DNA of 7,464 bases from Methanobrevibacter sp. (GTDB taxonomy: Archaea; Methanobacteriota; Methanobacteria; Methanobacteriales; Methanobacteriaceae): the NCBI GenBank assembly GCA_016838945.1, contig JADLKP010000104.1, positions 1 to 7,464 on the forward strand, in the 5' to 3' direction. The notes under the pieces are model-generated. The model was not told the DNA's origin and searched no databases. It saw only the letters and a list, made by a program, of their open reading frames with translations. The position numbers and the translations under genes are program-made. Positions 1 through 4,129 of this stretch are shown piece by piece (position 1 is the stretch's first letter; every line of letters begins with the position of its first letter).

Positions 1-8
1 AAATAAGT

Positions 9-36
9 AAAAAAAACGAAGAATATTTTATTCTTC
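9..36 (-). terminator. Hairpin plus U8 terminator of the DUF763 gene
   Basis: Read on the minus strand, a perfect 8-bp stem (GAAGAATA at 18-25 with TATTCTTC at 29-36, 3-base loop) is followed after one base by eight T residues (complement of 9-16). It lies about 18 bases beyond the DUF763 stop codon. The layout resembles a bacterial intrinsic terminator. In archaea the U-tract is thought to be the main signal, so the hairpin may instead stabilise the 3' end. Confidence 0.75.
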
Positions 37-53
37 TTTTCACCATTCAACAC

Positions 54-1175
54 CTAAGAAATAAAATCATCCAAACGTTTTAAAGCTTTCATTTTATCAT
101 ATTTATCTAATTTTGCCTGATAAAGTGCATCCTTTACAGTAGCTATTGAATGGTCATAAACATCCCTATCAACAGGATATGGGAATCCATCTTTACCGCC
201 ATGACTGAATGAATATTTTACAGGGTCTTTCCAACTTGCTGGCTCACCAAATACCAAGTCAGAAATCAAAGCCAAAGCCCTTATCTTTTTAGGACCAATG
301 CCTTGAAGCAATATCAAGTCTTCATATTTCTCAGGCTGAATTTCCCATGCATTTTTTAAAACTTCAAATTCCTTATCAGACAAATCCATATCCAAAACTT
401 GATGATGCTCTGGAAGAGTAAGCGCATTCCTCTCTTCAATGCTGAAATCTGTTAGAAGAAGTTGATTAGAATCCTTTCTTTTAAAATAGCTTCTTAAATG
501 GTCAGGATTGTCATTGATTAAGTCAACACTAATCTTTTGAGCTTCAACACTATCCTTTGAAGCCATATTTAGAGCAGTGTTCTCTTTCTTATCACATGAA
601 ATGCCATTATGTGGGTCTTCCAAGAAACTGGTGACATTTTCACCCATCCAGTGGTAACGTCTTGCATATTTGGTTGCTGTGTTCATACCCTGTTGTACAA
701 CAGCCCAATCTCCTTTTTCTGTTATGAAAAAATTGTGAACATATAGATTATAGCCATCTTGAAGACAGGAATTATCTACCTTTGCAGATAATTTGCTTGA
801 ATGAATCATATCTTCAATATTGGAGCTTTTTAGATTGAATATCTCTCCAGCTCTTTCGATTCCCTGAGGAGTCTTGCGTGAAGCGGTTCCTTTTCCACCA
901 GAAATGTAAATTCCATGTTTTTCAGGATCTATTGATGACTTTAATGCACCAAGTGTTGTTGTGGTTGTACCTGAAGAATGCCAATCAAAACCTATAACAC
1001 ATGAAAATGCCTGGAACCAGTAGGGATTTGATATTCTATTTAAAAATTCATTGGTGCCGTATTCATCTATTACAACTTCAGAGATAGCACCAGATAGTTT
1101 TGTCATCCTATCAAATAACCATCTTGGTGTATGCCCTCCATGCAGTGGCAGATTAGTGGTTCCTCTTCGTTGCAT
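54..1175 (-). CDS. DUF763 family protein with a C-terminal helix-hairpin-helix, possible DNA glycosylase-like protein
   Basis: This 373-residue protein matches the DUF763 (COG1415) family as I remember it: the N-terminus MQRRGTTNLPLHGGHTPRWL, the block FDWHSSGTTTTTLGALK (63-79) and the block SHGGKDGFPYPVDRD (324-338). No biochemical role is established to my knowledge. A clear helix-hairpin-helix lies at 289-304 (LLQGIGPKKIRAL), implying DNA or RNA binding. The G-I-G-P-K pattern followed by P-V-D (334-336) resembles the Lys and Asp of HhH-GPD base-excision glycosylases; that is inference. No signal peptide or membrane segment is seen, so it should be cytoplasmic. The ATG start is backed by AGAGGG, with GAGGG 5 bases upstream. 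The length is normal for the family and the frame is intact. It appears to be transcribed alone, from its own TATA box (1257-1264) to its own terminator (9-36). Family assignment is confident; function is unknown. Confidence 0.88.
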   Translation of the reverse strand: MQRRGTTNLPLHGGHTPRWLFDRMTKLSGAISEVVIDEYGTNEFLNRISNPYWFQAFSCVIGFDWHSSGTTTTTLGALKSSIDPEKHGIYISGGKGTASRKTPQGIERAGEIFNLKSSNIEDMIHSSKLSAKVDNSCLQDGYNLYVHNFFITEKGDWAVVQQGMNTATKYARRYHWMGENVTSFLEDPHNGISCDKKENTALNMASKDSVEAQKISVDLINDNPDHLRSYFKRKDSNQLLLTDFSIEERNALTLPEHHQVLDMDLSDKEFEVLKNAWEIQPEKYEDLILLQGIGPKKIRALALISDLVFGEPASWKDPVKYSFSHGGKDGFPYPVDRDVYDHSIATVKDALYQAKLDKYDKMKALKRLDDFIS

Positions 1176-1200
1176 TAAATCCCTCTAAAAAAAGTGTTAA

Positions 1201-1248
1201 TATCTAATTAATATTATCTAATTAATATTATCTAATTAATATTATCTA
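1201..1248. repeat. 14-bp tandem repeat, about 3.4 copies, in the DUF763 promoter/leader
   Basis: The unit TATCTAATTAATAT occurs exactly at 1201-1214, 1215-1228 and 1229-1242, followed by a partial TATCTA at 1243-1248. Copies are identical and without spacers. Each unit holds the palindrome ATTAAT. The array lies between the DUF763 start codon (1175) and a perfect minus-strand TATA box (1257-1264), so it should overlap the transcription start and the leader. It could be a repeated regulator site or simple polymerase slippage in AT-rich DNA. Confidence 0.85.
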
Positions 1249-1256
1249 AAAAATAG

Positions 1257-1264
1257 TATATAAA
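1257..1264 (-). promoter_or_regulatory. TATA box of the DUF763 gene
   Basis: The minus strand reads TTTATATA, the archaeal TATA consensus, preceded by an A/T-rich stretch that could serve as BRE. Initiation about 26 bases downstream would fall near 1234, inside the 14-bp tandem repeat, giving a leader of about 59 bases that keeps the GAGGG ribosome site. Confidence 0.6.
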
Positions 1265-1307
1265 ATTAAAAAGAGCATTTGGAAACTATTAAAAAATAAT
1301 TGAAAAG

Positions 1308-1362
1308 ATTAGTTTAAAAAAATTAGTTTAAGAAATTAGTTAAAAAAAACTATTTTAAAAAA
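1308..1362 (-). terminator. U-tract terminator region of the fumarase-like gene
   Basis: Starting nine bases after the stop codon, the minus strand has successive T runs: T6 (1357-1362), T8 (1342-1349) and T7 (1316-1322). No strong hairpin accompanies them. Clustered U-tracts of this kind are the usual archaeal termination signal. Three imperfect copies of ATTAGTTTAAA, 13-14 bases apart (starting at 1308, 1322 and 1335 on the plus strand), make up part of the region. Confidence 0.6.
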
Positions 1363-1370
1363 GTTTCTTA

Positions 1371-1871
1371 TTATAAAGACTCTCCATGTGCAATAGCTAC
1401 AATCCCAGGAATGTCTTTAACTTCCAACTCAAAGAAGGCTTCCATTCCCTCTTCCTCATAAGCAACACATTTTTTTGAAATTACATTATTTGTTAAAAGG
1501 GCAGCTACAGGTGGAGTGACAATAAAAACAGAATTATATTCATTTAAACTTTTTTTAGTTTCATCAGATAAAGATCCCTTTCCAATGTGAAACTTAACTC
1601 CAGAAGCAGATAATGTAGGAATTGAAGATTCAATTTCTGCCTTATTGCTTGTAGTTGGAGCAATCCCGGCAACACTAAATGCAGTATGCATAATAGCCAT
1701 GCCCTTAAAGTCAAATGGATATTTGCCAATATCCCCCTCTTCTATAGATTTGACTAACTTTGGCAAAACTGCATCTCTACCACAATACATTTTGCCTGAA
1801 AGTGAGATCTTATCTCCAACTTTTAAGTCATTAATCACTTCATCACTAATTGGAGTTTCTATTTTTTTCAT
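1371..1871 (-). CDS. Divergent class I fumarase/tartrate dehydratase beta-subunit-like protein
   Basis: The protein has 166 residues from the chosen ATG. It resembles the beta subunit, or C-terminal domain, of iron-sulfur class I fumarate hydratase (fumarate to malate in the partial TCA pathway). Support comes from LKVGDKISLSGKMYCGRD (16-33), PTTS (72-75), HIGKG (95-99), a PPVAALL block (120-126) and a final acidic ELEVKDIPGIVAIAHGES segment. It departs from the family as I know it. The usual TARD..H region reads CGRDAVLP without the His, and the usual GPTTSxRMD reads APTTSNKAE without Arg-Met-Asp. The protein stops right after the HGES motif, where relatives have a further tail. No alpha subunit is adjacent. 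An upstream TTG would add 16 residues, but it lies beyond the TATA box at 1894-1901, so ATG at 1871 is preferred. It has no clear ribosome site, which fits a leaderless mRNA. Fold is likely; fumarase activity is uncertain. Confidence 0.72.
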   Translation of the reverse strand: MKKIETPISDEVINDLKVGDKISLSGKMYCGRDAVLPKLVKSIEEGDIGKYPFDFKGMAIMHTAFSVAGIAPTTSNKAEIESSIPTLSASGVKFHIGKGSLSDETKKSLNEYNSVFIVTPPVAALLTNNVISKKCVAYEEEGMEAFFELEVKDIPGIVAIAHGESL

Positions 1872-1893
1872 ATAATTAGATATTTTTTTGAAA

Positions 1894-1901
1894 TTTATAA
1901 A
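1894..1901 (-). promoter_or_regulatory. TATA box of the fumarase-like gene, set for a leaderless transcript
   Basis: TTTATAAA reads the same on both strands. On the minus strand it is preceded by the purine-rich GGAAAA (BRE-like). Its centre is about 26 bases from the A of the ATG at 1871, the usual archaeal TATA-to-start distance. Transcription would begin at or next to the start codon. The lack of any GGAGG-like site before this ATG agrees. Confidence 0.6.
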
Positions 1902-1973
1902 ATTTTCCAAAAATAACAATAATAATTGTGAAAAATAGTATTTGTGTAAAAGTGAAAATTAGCTAAAAAATTT

Positions 1974-2017
1974 AATACCTTTTAATTAAAATAACAATTA
2001 ATTAAACAATAAGTATT
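1974..2017. repeat. Imperfect long inverted repeat upstream of the fumarase-like gene
   Basis: The inner arms TTTAATTAA (1981-1989) and TTAATTAAA (1998-2006) are a perfect 9-bp match around an 8-base loop. The outer arms AATAC (1974-1978) and GTATT (2013-2017) also pair. It lies roughly 75-115 bases upstream of the TATA box of the fumarase-like gene. Apart from the outer C/G pair it is all A/T, so significance is modest. Confidence 0.45.
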
Positions 2018-2063
2018 CCTAAAAAATATCAAAAATATTATACCTACAATTAATATAATTAAA

Positions 2064-2084
2064 AGATTATTGAATAAATAATCT
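2064..2084. repeat. 8-bp perfect hairpin in the spacer
   Basis: AGATTATT (2064-2071) pairs fully with AATAATCT (2077-2084) around the loop GAATA. On the minus strand it is followed by only four T residues and then mixed A/T. It could be a secondary terminator of the upstream gene, a processing site, or chance. Confidence 0.45.
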
Positions 2085-2225
2085 AAGAGTATTGGTTATG
2101 TATATGAAAAGAGAGTGTAAAAAATAAAAAATATTAAAAAGTGTAAAAAATGGTAATAAATAGTAAAAAATATTGGATAAAATACTCTAAAATAAGAATA
2201 TTAAAAAAAATGAAATATGAAAATG

Positions 2226-2269
2226 AAAAAATAAAAAAAGAAAAGGAATTTCGAATAAAAAGATTATTC
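2226..2269 (-). terminator. Terminator of the small membrane protein gene
   Basis: A perfect 6-bp stem (GAATAA 2253-2258 with TTATTC 2264-2269, 5-base loop) includes the TAA stop codon at 2264-2266. On the minus strand it is followed, after about 13 bases, by T7 (2233-2239) and T6 (2226-2231). The U-tracts are the stronger part of the signal. Confidence 0.6.
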
Positions 2270-2635
2270 TAAACTGCCATTAATTACACCAAGCTTTTCT
2301 TGGTCTTCATCATAGGATGAACCAATCATTTCACCTGTTGCATTATCAAATTGACGGAATCCACCATCCTTGTAAGTGACTTCACGATAGTATCCTTCAC
2401 CATTTTGATAGTTGAACTTAACAATTTCACTTACAATATCACTGCCACTACCTGAAGAACCACTTGATCGGTCAGATGATGTTATTTTATCCACTTTATT
2501 TGCAACTTTATGAAAAGTGCCGGAGTCCCCTCCATCAGCAACATCTGCAATTTTATCCATAAAGGTAAATGCAAATGCGCCACCTACAATAAGTATTGCA
2601 ACAATACCTATTAAAACTAGAACAGAGCTTTTCAT
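2264..2635 (-). CDS. Small membrane-anchored or secreted protein of unknown function
   Basis: I do not recognise a named family for this 123-residue protein. Residues 4-24 form one strong hydrophobic segment (VLVLIGIVAILIVGGAFAFTF) after a short start with a single Lys. This indicates a membrane anchor or uncleaved signal with the rest outside the cell. No lipobox Cys is present. A Ser/Gly-rich linker (about 53-65) joins it to a small C-terminal domain with an aromatic and acidic block, YYREVTYKDGGFRQFDNATG (82-101). Two N-glycosylation sequons sit in the outer part, NAT at 98 and NGS at 119, which suits an archaeal surface protein. The start is well supported: AGAGGTG ends 5 bases before the ATG. 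It stands between mfnA and the fumarase-like gene with spacers of about 142 and 392 bases, so neither is a likely operon partner. Coding status is good; the role is unknown. Confidence 0.78.
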   Translation of the reverse strand: MKSSVLVLIGIVAILIVGGAFAFTFMDKIADVADGGDSGTFHKVANKVDKITSSDRSSGSSGSGSDIVSEIVKFNYQNGEGYYREVTYKDGGFRQFDNATGEMIGSSYDEDQEKLGVINGSLE

Positions 2636-2694
2636 TATATCACCTCTTTAATCTTTTATTTATCTTATTTGGCAAACTTATTAAAATAATTTTC

Positions 2695-2702
2695 TATTTA
2701 AA
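2695..2702 (-). promoter_or_regulatory. Candidate TATA box of the small membrane protein gene
   Basis: The minus strand reads TTTAAATA about 60 bases before the ATG at 2635, predicting a start near 2672 and a leader of about 37 bases that includes the AGAGGTG ribosome site. It overlaps T-rich sequence that could also belong to the mfnA terminator, so the call is tentative. Confidence 0.35.
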
Positions 2703-2771
2703 AAAATAAGTTAAAAATAAAAGAAGCGCATTTATGAAAAATAACGGAAAAGTAAGTGAAAAATAAAAAAA
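2700..2771 (-). terminator. U-rich termination region after mfnA
   Basis: The minus strand shows T7 (2765-2771) six bases past the mfnA stop codon, several T4-T5 runs, and another T7 (2700-2706). I see no convincing hairpin. This pattern fits U-tract archaeal termination, possibly over several sites. Confidence 0.5.
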
Positions 2772-2777
2772 TAGCGA

Positions 2778-3944
2778 TTAAATGGATTTGGAAATTTCTT
2801 CCAAATCACCTATAAGTTCAATTAAATGTTCTTTTTTAATATGATTCATAAGAATAACCCTAATAGCTTTAGGATAGGAGGAACAGGATATTTTCCAATT
2901 TCTCTCTTCAAGCAAATTAGATAATTCCTCAGTTTCTAATTTAGGATGATTAAATGCGACAATATTCAATTTAGGTTCAACAATTAATTCATAACCTAAT
3001 CTTTTAAGGTTATCCGCTAAAAAGTGAGTTTTTTCCAGTGCATCTTCAGCATTACGAGCATAACCATCCTTTCCTAAGAATTTCATAACTGCGTATGTTG
3101 CAGCGGAAGATGCTCCTAAACGGGTGCCCACTATAGTGGATTGATTCTTGATGGTCAAATAAGGTGAATCAACTGACATTGCATCCAAATAAGATTGGTC
3201 CCTGAACAATATTCCACCTGAAGGAATTGGAGACAATCCCATTTTGTGAGGGTCAACTGTAATGGACCTGACTCCTTCAATTGAAAAGTCAAATCTTGGC
3301 AAATCATATCCATTTTCAATCAAGAAAGGAATTGAGAAACCACCAAATGCAGCATCCACATGCAAGTGAATGTCATTTTTGACAGCTATTTCAGATAAGC
3401 CCTCTATTGGATCAATCATGCCTAATTCAGTTGTTCCTGCAATGCCTACAATAGCTACAGTATTGTCAGTGATGTTTTCTTCTACAAGCTTTGGATTGAT
3501 ACGGTAATTTTCATCCAAATCAACACGAATCAATTTTAGATTAAGCATGTCTGCTGCCTTTTTAAAGGAGAAATGAGCAGATTTAGGAACTATTAGTTCA
3601 CCATCTTTTAATCCATTATTATCTCTTGCAATATTCCTTGCAGATCTTATTGCCATAATATTGGCTTCAGTACCTCCAGTCACCATATGACCTGCTGGAT
3701 TTTCAATGGATAAAATAGAACCAATCATACCTAATACTTCATCTTCAATCAATTTGGTTCCCTTAAAAAGACCGGGATCCCCTAAGTTTGAGTCAATAAA
3801 TTTAAAAAAAGCCTCTTTTGCAATAGGATGTGCTTCTGTACACATAGAACCTAATATCCTTCCATCAGAATATTTGCAGTCCATTGCCTGAAATTTATCT
3901 AATTGATTAAAAATTTCATCATGAGATAAGGGTTTTTCATTCAT
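2778..3944 (-). CDS. mfnA: L-tyrosine/L-aspartate decarboxylase MfnA
   Basis: This cytoplasmic PLP enzyme decarboxylates tyrosine to tyramine, the first building block of methanofuran. In several methanogens the same enzyme turns aspartate into beta-alanine for coenzyme A. The 388-residue length is typical of the archaeal group II decarboxylase family. Motifs seen are GGTEAN (90-95), which holds PLP phosphate; H124, likely stacking on the PLP ring; HVDAAFGGF (195-203) with D197 for the pyridine nitrogen; and DPHKMG (231-236), where K234 should carry PLP. R275 in GTRLG fits a substrate-carboxylate or dimer-loop role. The ATG start has CAGGTA six bases upstream, an acceptable ribosome site. It appears monocistronic: ppsA ends upstream with a strong terminator and mfnA is followed by U-tracts. 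Its promoter is not clear. TAATATAT (complement of 3973-3980) would place the start too close to the ribosome site, and the sequence around 3986-3992 is an alternative. Substrate preference cannot be read from the sequence. Confidence 0.93.
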   Translation of the reverse strand: MNEKPLSHDEIFNQLDKFQAMDCKYSDGRILGSMCTEAHPIAKEAFFKFIDSNLGDPGLFKGTKLIEDEVLGMIGSILSIENPAGHMVTGGTEANIMAIRSARNIARDNNGLKDGELIVPKSAHFSFKKAADMLNLKLIRVDLDENYRINPKLVEENITDNTVAIVGIAGTTELGMIDPIEGLSEIAVKNDIHLHVDAAFGGFSIPFLIENGYDLPRFDFSIEGVRSITVDPHKMGLSPIPSGGILFRDQSYLDAMSVDSPYLTIKNQSTIVGTRLGASSAATYAVMKFLGKDGYARNAEDALEKTHFLADNLKRLGYELIVEPKLNIVAFNHPKLETEELSNLLEERNWKISCSSYPKAIRVILMNHIKKEHLIELIGDLEEISKSI

Positions 3945-4072
3945 AAAAATTACCTGAAATTTAAAATAAAAAATATATTATCTTTTTAATATCATCAAAA
4001 CAAATTAACTTAAAAATTGAAAAAATAACTAAAAAAATCGCCAAAATAGTATTAAAAAAATAATGCAATTTG

Positions 4073-4116
4073 AAAAAATAAAAAAATAAAGATTTAAAAG
4101 ATTGAACTTTTAAATC
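4073..4116 (-). terminator. Strong hairpin and U-tract terminator of ppsA
   Basis: A perfect 10-bp stem (GATTTAAAAG 4091-4100 with CTTTTAAATC 4107-4116, 6-base loop) begins 13 bases after the ppsA stop codon. On the minus strand it runs into TTT, A, T7 (4080-4086), A, then T6 (4073-4078). This is the longest terminator-like stem in the window and separates ppsA from mfnA. Confidence 0.78.
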
Positions 4117-4129
4117 AATGCATTTAGAA

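Larger units (their letters stand above)
1872..2263. other. 392-base gene-free spacer with hairpins and U-tracts
   Basis: I see no credible coding region on either strand. From right to left the stretch holds the terminator of the small membrane protein gene (2226-2269), a T-rich zone on the minus strand with AGTGTAAAAAAT twice, 26 bases apart (2114-2125 and 2140-2151), a perfect 8-bp hairpin (2064-2084), a 9-bp inverted repeat (1981-2006) and the fumarase-like gene's TATA box (1894-1901). Nearly all of it is A/T, so chance symmetry is common here. Confidence 0.7.

Noticed and set aside
1201..1248. Possible CRISPR-like array
   Set aside because: The copies abut with no spacers and the unit is only 14 bases, so it is a simple tandem repeat.
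1544..1729. Minus-strand open frame of 61 codons inside the fumarase-like gene
   Set aside because: It is an alternative frame of the same strand within a recognised gene, Leu-rich and without its own start signals.
1645..1875. Plus-strand open frame of 76 codons
   Set aside because: It lies wholly antisense to the fumarase-like gene, has no ribosome site, and its protein is a hydrophobic low-complexity shadow of the coding frame.
1872..1919. Sixteen-residue N-terminal extension of the fumarase-like protein from a TTG codon
   Set aside because: The extension contains the likely TATA box, starts with a rare codon, lacks a ribosome site and does not resemble the family N-terminus.
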